A stretch of 37,643 bases of DNA, from the NCBI GenBank assembly GCA_900543605.1, contig UQSK01000013.1, positions 1 to 37,643 of the forward strand, given 5' to 3'. The notes below the pieces were generated by a model that was given only the letters and a program-made list of their open reading frames with translations, ran no database searches and was not told where the DNA came from. Position 1 is the first letter of the stretch. Each line of letters starts with the position of its first letter. Source of the DNA: an uncultured Collinsella sp. (GTDB lineage: Bacteria > Actinomycetota > Coriobacteriia > Coriobacteriales > Coriobacteriaceae). Made by a program: the position numbers and the translations under genes. Of the stretch, positions 30,779 through 37,643 are shown one piece after another.

Positions 30779-31804
30779 CTACTCGCAGAGCAGCTTAGCG
30801 ATCTGGACGGCGTTGGTTGCCGCGCCCTTACGGATTTGGTCGCCGCAGCACCAGAAGGTGATGCCGCGCGCAGCCTCGGGGTTCGAGATGTCGCGGCGCA
30901 CGCGGCCGACCCAAATCAGGTCCTGGTCGGAGGTGTCCATCGGCATGGGGAAGCGGTCGTGTGCATCCTCGGCAGCCATATCGTCAACCAGCTTGACGCC
31001 GGGAGCAGCAGCCAGCGCAGCACGGGCCTCTTCCACCGTAATATCGCGCTCAAACTCGAGCGTAATGCTCTCGGAGTGCGAGCGCAGCACAGGCACGCGC
31101 ACGCAGGTGCAGTTCACGCGCAGCTCGGGCAGATGCATGATCTTGCGGCCCTCGTTTTGCAGCTTCATCTCCTCGGAGGTAAAGCCCTCCTCCTTGACGC
31201 CACCGATCTGCGGAATCAAGTTGCTCGCGAGCTGGGCGGCAAATGCGCGCGGCTCGGGAATCTCCTCGCCACGGCCCAGGGCGGCCAGCTGGGCCTCGAG
31301 CTCGGCCATACCGGGAGCGCCGGCACCCGAAGCCGCCTGATACGTCGAGACGATCATACGCTTCACGCCGGCGAGCTGGTGCAGCGGCCACGTGGGAACC
31401 AGGCCGATGATGGTCGCGCAGTTGGGGTTGGCGATAAGGCCGTGATGCCACTTGATATCGTCGGCATTGATCTCGGGCACGACCAGCGGCACCTCGGGAT
31501 CCATACGGAAGGCATGGCTGTTGTCGACCACGACGGCGCCGCGCTTGACGGCCTCGGGCAGCAGTTCCTTCGCGATATCGTCGCCGGCGGCTCCGAGCAC
31601 AATATCGCAGCCCTCAAAGGCCTCGGGGCAAGCCCCCTTAATCACAACCTGCTCGCCGCGGAACTCGACGGTCTTGCCCGCAGAGCGTGCGCTCGCCAGC
31701 AGCTTGAGCTTACCGACCGGAAACTCCTGCTCGTTGAGGCACTCGAGCATCTGGGTGCCCACGGCTCCCGTGGCGCCCAAAATAGCAACCGTGTACTGTT
31801 TCAT
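30779..31804 (-). CDS. asd: Aspartate-semialdehyde dehydrogenase
   Basis: The 341-residue enzyme starts MKQYTVAILGATGAVGTQML (NADP-binding loop), has ANPNCATIIG with catalytic Cys129, YQAASGAGAPGM, and VPVLRSHSESI with the active-site His. It reduces aspartyl phosphate to aspartate semialdehyde, the branch point to lysine, diaminopimelate, methionine and threonine. ATG 31804 has AAAGGGG 5 nt upstream; the frame is open further but that part lacks family similarity. It lies downstream of lysC on the same strand, after a 175-nt gap with a hairpin. Confidence 0.95.
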   Translation of the reverse strand: MKQYTVAILGATGAVGTQMLECLNEQEFPVGKLKLLASARSAGKTVEFRGEQVVIKGACPEAFEGCDIVLGAAGDDIAKELLPEAVKRGAVVVDNSHAFRMDPEVPLVVPEINADDIKWHHGLIANPNCATIIGLVPTWPLHQLAGVKRMIVSTYQAASGAGAPGMAELEAQLAALGRGEEIPEPRAFAAQLASNLIPQIGGVKEEGFTSEEMKLQNEGRKIMHLPELRVNCTCVRVPVLRSHSESITLEFERDITVEEARAALAAAPGVKLVDDMAAEDAHDRFPMPMDTSDQDLIWVGRVRRDISNPEAARGITFWCCGDQIRKGAATNAVQIAKLLCE

Positions 31805-31879
31805 GCTTCCCCCTTTAAAGGTTGTGGCTATCGCCTGCACGCCAAGCAGGCCGGATATTCTTGCCCAGTGTATACAAGA

Positions 31880-31906
31880 ACGGGGCGGACACGAAACCCG
31901 CCCCGT
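31880..31906 (-). terminator. Hairpin between lysC and asd
   Basis: ACGGGGCGG (31880-31888) and its complement (31898-31906) pair over 9 bp; on the minus strand TTCTTGT follows. It may terminate lysC transcription or attenuate read-through into asd. Confidence 0.5.
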
Positions 31907-31979
31907 CGAAACGAAACCGAAACGAAACGCCCCGCCGTAGATTTTTGGCGCGTGCCCCAACAATCTACCGAGACAGTCG

Positions 31980-33368
31980 CTACTTGTGGAGCGCTGACAG
32001 GGCGGGATCGACCGGCGCGGGAGCCTCCAGGTCGGAGACCTTCACAATGCCGTTCTCGTCGGAGAAGGCACGGTAGATGGTCTGAATCGCCAGGTCGAAG
32101 TCCTTCTCCTCGACACCGATAATGATGTTGATCTCGTCGCAGCTCTGCGAAATCATGCGCACGCTCACGCCGGCCTGACCGAGCATGCCAAACAGGTGGC
32201 CAGAGATGCCGGCACGGCCGCGCAGGTTACGACCGACGGTAGCGATGAGCGCCAAGCCCTCGACAACCTCGATCTCGAGCGGCTCGACCTCCTGCTGAAT
32301 GTCGCCCACGAGCGAGTACAGCGAATCGTGAACGTCTTGCTCCTGCACCACGGCGCCAAAGCGGTCGACACCGGTGGGCATGTGCTCGACGGAAACGTCA
32401 TAGCGCTCGAAGACCGAAAGCGCACGGCGCATAAAGCCAACACGAGGCTTGGTGCGGTCGCGGGCGACGTTGATGGCGACAAAACCGCGCTTGCCGGTCA
32501 CGCCGGTAATGATGGGCTCCGCCTCGCCCTCGTCAGCCGTCTCGCTAATGATAGTGCCGGGGTCCTGCGGCGCATTGGTGTTCTTGATGACTAGCGGAAT
32601 CCCCGCCTCGCGTACGGGGAACACGGCCTCCTCGTGCAGGACGCTTGCACCCATGTACGAAAGCTCGCGCAGCTCCTCGTAGGTAACGCGCGCAATGGGC
32701 TGAGCCTCGGGAACAATACGCGGATCGGCAGAATAGAAGCCCGAGACATCGGTCCAGTTCTCGTACAGGTCGGCACCCAGGCACTTGGCCAGAATCGAGC
32801 CCGAGATATCGCCGCCGCCACGGTCGAGCAGCTTAATCTGGCCCTCACGCGTCGCGCCGTAGAAACCGGGCATAACAAAGCCGCCCTGCTGACCGTACTC
32901 CTGCACCAGCTCGGAGGTACGATTCATGCTGAGCGTACCGTCGTGATGGAATGCCACAACCGTCGCGGCGTCCAGGAACGGCAGGCCCAGGTACTCGGCC
33001 ATGAGGCGAGCGGTAAAGTACTCGCCGCGGCTCACGAGCTCCTCGGTAGAGTAGCCGCCCGAGCGGGCGCGCTCGGCAAAGGCCGCAAACTCCTCGCGGA
33101 TGGGATAGGTGAGCTCCAGCTCGTCAGCGATATCAAAATAGCGCTGGCCAATGTCCTCGAGCAGTTCCTCGCACGACACGTGATACTTAACGTGCGCGTT
33201 AACCAGGTAGAGCAGGTCGGTCACCTTGGTGTCGCCTTTAAAGCGGCGGCCGCAGGCGGAAACCACCACAAAACGGCGGGCAGGGTCGGCGTCGACGATG
33301 GCCTTGATCTTCTTGAAGTGTTCAGCGTCGGCGACCGACGAGCCGCCAAACTTGGCAATCTTAATCAT
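31980..33368 (-). CDS. lysC: Aspartate kinase
   Basis: The 462-residue kinase starts MIKIAKFGGSSVADAEHF (the KFGGSSV phosphate-binding motif), has GRRFKGDTKVTDLL, a RGEYFTARLMAEYLG substrate loop and GRGGGDISGS-type segment (LLDRGGGDISGSILAK), and a C-terminal pair of ACT domains (FVAINVARDRTKPRVGF; LALIATVGRNLRGRAGI) that bind feedback inhibitors. It phosphorylates aspartate, the first step to lysine and threonine. It is monofunctional: no homoserine dehydrogenase domain follows. It is divergent from thrC across a 104-nt gap that must hold both promoters; no riboswitch is visible there. Confidence 0.95.
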   Translation of the reverse strand: MIKIAKFGGSSVADAEHFKKIKAIVDADPARRFVVVSACGRRFKGDTKVTDLLYLVNAHVKYHVSCEELLEDIGQRYFDIADELELTYPIREEFAAFAERARSGGYSTEELVSRGEYFTARLMAEYLGLPFLDAATVVAFHHDGTLSMNRTSELVQEYGQQGGFVMPGFYGATREGQIKLLDRGGGDISGSILAKCLGADLYENWTDVSGFYSADPRIVPEAQPIARVTYEELRELSYMGASVLHEEAVFPVREAGIPLVIKNTNAPQDPGTIISETADEGEAEPIITGVTGKRGFVAINVARDRTKPRVGFMRRALSVFERYDVSVEHMPTGVDRFGAVVQEQDVHDSLYSLVGDIQQEVEPLEIEVVEGLALIATVGRNLRGRAGISGHLFGMLGQAGVSVRMISQSCDEINIIIGVEEKDFDLAIQTIYRAFSDENGIVKVSDLEAPAPVDPALSALHK

Positions 33369-33472
33369 GGGCTGGAGGTTACCTTTCTAAAAAGCCTCTG
33401 CAAACCTATTTTGCGCGCTCTGATACCATGGTTTCACCGATTGGGACCAAGGCATCCGAGGAGCAGTGTTAT

Positions 33473-34990
33473 ATGGGAACTTATCATAGTACACGAGGAC
33501 GCACTTTATCGTGCTCAAGTAAGGTGGCAATCCGTACCGGCATCGCTCCCGACGGGGGTTTGTTTGTCTCGGACGAGCTCGGCACCCAGCAGGTCGATAT
33601 CAGCTCGCTTGCAGATAAATCGTACTTTGAAATCGCTCAAGATGTGTTGGGAATGTTACTGAATGATTACACGGCCGAAGAAATTTCGGCGTGTGTCGAC
33701 GAGGCATACCGCGGCACGTTCGCGAGTGAAGAGGTTACGCCGCTCGTCAAACTCGACGCTGCACTGGGCGCCGACGCCCCTCAGACCTATGTGATGGAGC
33801 TCTTTGGCGGTCCCACGAGCGCCTTCAAGGACGTCGCCCTGCAGATGCTCCCCCGCCTCATGGCCCGCACCTCTGCCAAGGACGGCGGAGCTGAGCGCAT
33901 CATGATCGTCACCGCCACGTCGGGCGACACCGGCAAGGCCGCGCTCGCCGGTTTTGCCGACGCGCCGGGCACGGGCATCACCGTCTTTTATCCCGAGGGC
34001 AAGGTCAGCCGCGTCCAGAACCTGCAGATGTCCACGCAGGAGGGCGACAACGTCGCCGTCTGCGGCATCCGCGGCAACTTTGACGACGCCCAGAGCGCCG
34101 TCAAGCGCATCTTTGCCGATAAGGAGCTTGCCGAGCGTCTGGAGGCCGCCGGCACGGTGCTTTCGAGCGCCAACTCCATCAACGTCGGCCGTCTGGTACC
34201 GCAGGTCGTCTACTACTTTGCCGCCTATGCGCAGCTGTTGCGCGCCGGCGCCATCGAGGCCGGCGACGCCGTGGAGTTCTGCGTACCGACCGGCAACTTT
34301 GGCGATATCCTGGCCGGCTACTATGCCAAGCGCATGGGTCTGCCCGTCGCCAAGCTCGTCGTGGCGAGCGACAAGAACAACGTGCTTGCCGACTTCCTGA
34401 CCACCGGCGTTTACGACCGTAACCGCCCGTTCTTCACGACCATCTCGCCGTCGATGGACATCCTTATTAGCTCCAATCTGGAGCGCATGCTGTACTTCCT
34501 GTCCGATGGCGACTGCGAGCTTGTTGCCGGACTTATGGAGCAGCTGGCGCAGACTGGTCGCTACGAGGTTCCTGCCGACCTGCTCGCAAAGATTCAGAGC
34601 GTCTTTGGCTGCGGTTGGGCCAGCGAGGACGAGGTCCGCACTGCCATCAAGAGCTGCTGGGATGCGAACGGCTACGTGATCGATCCGCATACTGCTTGCG
34701 GCTATCACGTCTTTGAGCAGGTCACTCCCGCCGAGGGTGCCAAGGCCCGCGTGCTGCTTTCGACCGCAAGCCCCTACAAGTTCCCGCGCGCCTGCTGCGA
34801 CGCCCTGGGCCTCGACGTTCCCGAGGATGATTTTGAGGCTATGCGCGTACTCGAGCAGGCCACCAACACGGTCGCCCCGAGCCAGCTCGCCGAACTCGAA
34901 TCCAAACCCGTCCGCTTCGAAGACGTCTGCGACGTCGATGAGATGGCAAGCTACGTCGAGTCTGCAGCAAAACGAATGAGCACCAACTAG
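33473..34990 (+). CDS. thrC: Threonine synthase
   Basis: The 505-residue enzyme starts MGTYHSTRGRTLSCSSKVAI, has IRTGIAPDGGLFV, and the PLP site FGGPTSAFKD with Lys119, then TATSGDTGKAALAGF (phosphate-binding) and PTGNFGDILAGYYAKRMG. It converts phosphohomoserine to threonine. ATG 33473 is 9 nt after GAGGAG; the frame runs back to 33428 without an RBS. Length fits the long (yeast/E. coli-like) threonine synthases. thrB follows on the same strand, after a terminator-like hairpin and nested palindrome copy 4. Confidence 0.94.
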   Translation: MGTYHSTRGRTLSCSSKVAIRTGIAPDGGLFVSDELGTQQVDISSLADKSYFEIAQDVLGMLLNDYTAEEISACVDEAYRGTFASEEVTPLVKLDAALGADAPQTYVMELFGGPTSAFKDVALQMLPRLMARTSAKDGGAERIMIVTATSGDTGKAALAGFADAPGTGITVFYPEGKVSRVQNLQMSTQEGDNVAVCGIRGNFDDAQSAVKRIFADKELAERLEAAGTVLSSANSINVGRLVPQVVYYFAAYAQLLRAGAIEAGDAVEFCVPTGNFGDILAGYYAKRMGLPVAKLVVASDKNNVLADFLTTGVYDRNRPFFTTISPSMDILISSNLERMLYFLSDGDCELVAGLMEQLAQTGRYEVPADLLAKIQSVFGCGWASEDEVRTAIKSCWDANGYVIDPHTACGYHVFEQVTPAEGAKARVLLSTASPYKFPRACCDALGLDVPEDDFEAMRVLEQATNTVAPSQLAELESKPVRFEDVCDVDEMASYVESAAKRMSTN

Positions 34991-35002
34991 ATCCCTTATT
35001 AA

Positions 35003-35022
35003 GCGCCGGCGAAAGCCGGCGC
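35003..35022 (+). terminator. Hairpin after thrC
   Basis: GCGCCGGC-GAAA-GCCGGCGC is a perfect 8-bp stem with a GNRA-type tetraloop, starting 13 nt past the thrC stop and followed by ACCTTCTAATTATTT. It may reduce read-through into thrB. Confidence 0.65.
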
Positions 35023-35065
35023 ACCTTCTAATTATTTAGCTTTCGGGATGATGACGAGCATGCGA

Positions 35066-35177
35066 GCGGGTCTGGCCGTTTAGTTCGTCGCGAGTTCCGC
35101 ACGAGCCGGAAAGCACTTAATGTGCTTTCCGAGCGAGCCAGGACTGCCCGAGCAGCGAACTAAACGGCCAGACCCGC
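35066..35177 (-). repeat. Nested palindrome family, copy 4 (between thrC and thrB)
   Basis: Outer arms 35066-35087 and 35156-35177 pair perfectly over 22 bp; inner hairpin GGAAAGCAC/GTGCTTTCC at 35108-35130. On the minus strand GTCCTGG and TGCGGA correspond to the family loops, but the 4-bp middle stem is not kept, so it is the most divergent copy. It ends 2 nt before the thrB RBS. Confidence 0.85.
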
Positions 35178-35191
35178 CCAGGAGGACTCAC

Positions 35192-36073
35192 ATGATCGAA
35201 ATCACCGTCCCAGCAACCAGCGCCAACCTAGGCATCGGCTACGACACCCTCGGCATGGCCGTTAGCCTCTACTCGCACTTCACCTTCGAGCGCGCCGACA
35301 AGCTCACCATCACGGGCTGCCCCGAGGAGTTCCAAAACGAGAATAACCTGGTCTATGTGAGCTTTGTCGATGCTCTGGCCGCGTGGGGCGAGCCGGCTTT
35401 TCCCGTTGCTATCGACATTCAGACCGACGTGCCCGTCGCCCGCGGCCTGGGTTCCAGCTCCACCTGCGTCGTCGCTGGCATCATGGCGGCCGCCGCGCTG
35501 ACGGGCCACACCGTCGACCGCGCCGAGCTCGTCCGCATTGCCACCGAGGTCGAGGGCCATCCCGATAACGTCGCCCCCGCTATCCTGGGCGGCGCCGTCT
35601 GCTCCTTTACGCCGACCGATTCGCTCCCCCAGTGTCTGCGCTACGAGGTGAGCGATCGCTTGCGTTTTATTACCGTGATTCCACCTTACGAGGTGCACAC
35701 GAGTGAGGCGCGCAAGGTCGTGCCACAGGAGATTCCGCTCTCCACCGCCGTGTGGCAGATGGGCCGCATCGCGGGCATGACGCGCGGCCTGGAGACCGGC
35801 GACCTTGACCTGATTGCCGCCGCCAACGACGACCGCATCCAGGAGCCCTATCGCCGCCGCCTCATCCCCGACTACAACGCAGTGCGCGACACCTGCCTTA
35901 ACGGCGGCGCTAAGACCATCTGGATCAGTGGCTCCGGCTCGACTCTCATGGCCGTGACTGACGACACCATCGTGGCAAAGTTCCTACAGGTCAAGCTGCG
36001 TGAGCAGTTCCCCAAATGCGACACGCACATTCTGACGTGCGACACCGAGGGCGCTCAAATCGAGTACCTGTAG
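35192..36073 (+). CDS. thrB: Homoserine kinase
   Basis: The 293-residue GHMP kinase starts MIEITVPATSANLGIGYDTL and has the ATP loop PVARGLGSSST (81-91), EGHPDNVAPAILGG and the C-terminal GSGSTLMAVT. It phosphorylates homoserine for threonine synthase. AGGAGG (35180-35185) lies 6 nt before ATG 35192. The long palindrome directly upstream of the RBS could affect initiation. The gene ends 23 nt before nested palindrome copy 1. Confidence 0.95.
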   Translation: MIEITVPATSANLGIGYDTLGMAVSLYSHFTFERADKLTITGCPEEFQNENNLVYVSFVDALAAWGEPAFPVAIDIQTDVPVARGLGSSSTCVVAGIMAAAALTGHTVDRAELVRIATEVEGHPDNVAPAILGGAVCSFTPTDSLPQCLRYEVSDRLRFITVIPPYEVHTSEARKVVPQEIPLSTAVWQMGRIAGMTRGLETGDLDLIAAANDDRIQEPYRRRLIPDYNAVRDTCLNGGAKTIWISGSGSTLMAVTDDTIVAKFLQVKLREQFPKCDTHILTCDTEGAQIEYL

Positions 36074-36096
36074 CGCCCTGCCTCATTGCTCTCACC

Positions 36097-36213
36097 GGTC
36101 CCTTTGGGGCTTCCCCTAAAAACGTCCTCGATCATGAATTGCCCCGTCGTGCGCTTCGCGCGACGGGGCAATTCGATCTGCGGATTGTTTTCAGGGGAAG
36201 CCCCAAAGGGACC
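36097..36213 (+). repeat. Nested palindrome family, copy 1 (downstream of thrB)
   Basis: Outer arms 36097-36123 and 36187-36213 pair at 26 of 27 positions. Inside are GTCCTC, 4-bp stem GATC/GATC, AT, inner hairpin 36136-36174 with 14-bp arms (GAATTGCCCCGTCG) and TGCGGA. It is sense to thrB. Confidence 0.92.
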
Positions 36214-36287
36214 TGCACAGCCTCGCCAGGATAGTCGCATTCGCTGATTTAACCTTGCGTTCCTTCGGAACTTCGAATGGCAGGCCT

Positions 36288-36337
36288 CGTGCTGCGGAAT
36301 GTTTTTAAGGGGATGCCCCTGGGTGGCCCTATGGCAA
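36288..36337 (+). repeat. Half copy of the nested palindrome
   Basis: GTGCTGCGGAATGTTTTTAA then GGGGATGCCCCTGGGTGGCCC matches the right half of copy 1 (TGCGGA, T-run, GGGG..GCCCC) but no left arm exists upstream. The rest of 36214-36437 shows no other feature. Confidence 0.6.
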
Positions 36338-36437
36338 CGTGGCTAGCGATGTCTACAGGGACCCACGCTTTGAAGGGGCGCCGGGCTGAAATTATGGCTT
36401 TTTATTGGTAGGGGCTCTTGATAGGCTGGAGCACTTA

Positions 36438-37028
36438 TTAGAGGCAGGCCTCGGCGATGCGGCGCTTGAGTTCGTCGATGCCGGTGCCAGTCTGAGAGCT
36501 TGTGATGATCACGTTCTCGGCCGGGACGTTGAGCTGCTTTTTGATGGCTGCTGCCTGGCGGGCCTGCTGGGTGCGGCTGAGCTTGTCGGCCTTGGTGAGG
36601 CAGACGATAAAGTTGAACTCGTTGCCCTGCAGGTAGTCGATCATGTCATGATCGAGCTTGCTGGGGTCGTGACGAATATCCACCAGCGACACGACCAGGT
36701 TAAAGCTGCGCTCCGAGTCGAAGAAGTCGCCGATAAGCTCGGCCCAGCGGTCACGCTCGGCCTTGGAACGACGGGCGAAGCCATAGCCCGGCAGGTCGAC
36801 GAAGTGCACGTCGTCGGCCTCAAAGAAGTTGATGTTGCTCGTCTTGCCCGGTGTGCTCGAGACCTTGACGAGGTTCTTGCGGCCAAAAAGCTTGTTCATG
36901 ATCGACGACTTGCCCACGTTGGAGCGGCCGACGAAGCTCACCTCGGGGCAAGTGGACTCGGGAATCTGCGAAACCTTGCCATAGCTGGCAACGAACTTGG
37001 CAAGCTGGTAGTTAATGGAATCGGCCAT
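36438..37028 (-). CDS. engB: Ribosome biogenesis GTPase EngB/YsxC
   Basis: The 196-residue GTPase has G1 GRSNVGKSS (34-42), G2 region with TPGKTSNINFF, G3 DLPGYGFA (78-85) and G4 TKADKLS. The YGFARRSK stretch after G3 is specific to EngB (YihA/YsxC). It acts in assembly of the large ribosomal subunit. ATG 37028 has AAGGAG at 5 nt; GTG 37034 is a weaker alternative. The nucleosidase gene lies 39 nt upstream in the same direction. Confidence 0.95.
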   Translation of the reverse strand: MADSINYQLAKFVASYGKVSQIPESTCPEVSFVGRSNVGKSSIMNKLFGRKNLVKVSSTPGKTSNINFFEADDVHFVDLPGYGFARRSKAERDRWAELIGDFFDSERSFNLVVSLVDIRHDPSKLDHDMIDYLQGNEFNFIVCLTKADKLSRTQQARQAAAIKKQLNVPAENVIITSSQTGTGIDELKRRIAEACL

Positions 37029-37067
37029 GGACACTCCTTGGTCGTAGGTTCTTACAAAACGGGCGTG

Positions 37068-37593
37068 CTATTGCGCGGCGGCGATACGACGAACGATGTC
37101 AAGCGTGATGCCGCTCGCGGTACGGGCGTACTCATCCAGATCGAACTCGCGCTCGCAAAACGCGTCATATGCCTCGTCACAATTATCGCTGATAGCGCGC
37201 AGCACTAGGCAATCGACACCATTCTTGGCCGCGATGTGCGCAATTGCCGCGCCCTCCATCTCGACGCAATCGGCATGCGTGGCCTCAATAGCAGCGTTAC
37301 GCATGGCGTCACCCGTAACAAAGCGGTCACCCGTGGCGATAGTGCCACACAGGAACTGTTTGGGGTCCTTCTCAGTAGAAGTCTTATCCGCCGAGGCATC
37401 CACAAATCCATGCTCGGCAAGCACGGCGGCGGCAACATCAGCCAACGCCGGCGTCGAGACAAACTCCTCGAGCCCCGGCGCAGACTCGGCGATGAGTGCC
37501 GTATCGGTATCAAGATAGCGCAGGCACTTGCCTATAACCACGTCGTTAATATGCAGTTTAGGGTTTAGGCCTCCCGCGATACCCGAAAACACA
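37068..37593 (-). CDS. MTA/SAH nucleosidase (5' part missing)
   Basis: The visible 175 residues start VFSGIAGGLNPKLHINDVVIG and contain GDRFVT, VEMEGAAIAH (Glu and Met that contact ribose) and RAISDNCDE with the catalytic Asp, the pattern of the MtnN/Pfs family. It splits methylthioadenosine and S-adenosylhomocysteine, recycling SAM by-products. About 50-60 N-terminal residues lie beyond the library fragment end. A frame that reads MCIRDS before VFSG is adapter translation and not a start. Confidence 0.9.
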
Positions 37594-37643
37594 CTGTCTC
37601 TTATACACATCTGACGCTGCCGACGACTTAATAGGTGTAGATC
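37594..37643. other. Nextera adapter with i5 index (library artefact)
   Basis: CTGTCTCTTATACACATCT (37594-37612) and GACGCTGCCGACGA (37613-37626) are the reverse complement of the read-1 adapter, followed by an 8-base index CTTAATAG (37627-37634) and GTGTAGATC of the P5 primer. Not genomic. Confidence 0.98.

Noticed and set aside
30836..32122. 428-residue plus-strand open frame opposite asd
   Set aside because: Shadow of asd; His/Gly-rich residues reflect the complementary codons.
33656..34708. 350-residue minus-strand open frame opposite thrC
   Set aside because: Shadow of thrC; low-complexity, no family features, no RBS.
37594..37610. Apparent start MCIRDS for the nucleosidase gene
   Set aside because: These codons are adapter sequence; the true start lies beyond the fragment end.

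Overview
The window is GC-rich, densely coding bacterial DNA with 2-hydroxyacid, threonine/lysine, peptidase and c-di-GMP genes. Overall gene content, codon bias and the many intergenic hairpin repeats suggest a gut actinobacterium of the class Coriobacteriia, most likely Collinsella; this is inference, since no rRNA gene is present. Both ends are sequencing adapters (Nextera i7 side at 2-43, i5 side at 37594-37643), so real genome is only 44-37593, and the first and last genes are cut by library fragment ends.

Layout. 44-1098: tail of an amino-acid ABC transporter ATPase and a class I amidotransferase-like hydrolase. 1202-6740 (minus): a visibly AT-richer RiPP (ribosomally made, modified peptide) island. 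It has a 42-residue six-cysteine precursor with a strong promoter and RBS, an attenuator hairpin, an ABC-2 ATPase with two permeases, a radical SAM/SPASM maturase and a fused ABC exporter. 6819-7717: an HTH regulator with a DUF2975-like membrane protein. 7948-10209: an Hpt protein and a GGDEF-REC-HD-GYP protein. 10421-14334: alpha/beta hydrolase, radical SAM protein, SEC-C methionine aminopeptidase and 2-hydroxyacid dehydrogenase. 14566-15430: a PIN/RelB-type toxin-antitoxin pair. 15645-19496: M18 aminopeptidase, membrane-anchored Ntn hydrolase and phosphofructokinase. 20183-25981: small conserved protein, membrane-bound XRE regulator and a MacB/FtsX-type ABC pair. 26253-30034: GyrI-like protein, sensor kinase with a response regulator broken by one in-frame TAG, and Ogt. 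30779-36073: asd and lysC (minus) divergent from thrC and thrB (plus), a nearly complete aspartate-to-threonine block lacking only homoserine dehydrogenase. 36438-37593: EngB and a partial MTA/SAH nucleosidase.

The most unusual content is of two kinds. First, the six-cysteine peptide and its maturase form a compact candidate ranthipeptide/sactipeptide-like system. Second, the intergenic regions hold several families of palindromic repeats. The best is a ~115-130 bp nested palindrome with four copies plus a half copy. In three copies the outer stem (27-28 bp), a 4-bp middle stem and an inner hairpin differ in sequence but keep pairing, while internal-loop motifs (GTCCTC and TGCGGA) stay constant; these three lie 12-24 nt after a stop codon in sense orientation. 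Other families are a duplicated ~365 bp non-coding block with a 13-bp terminal inverted repeat, ~65 bp hairpins built on GTTGCGGTG, and five copies of a terminator-like AAAACCTGCC hairpin that twice supplies the stop codon of the adjacent gene.
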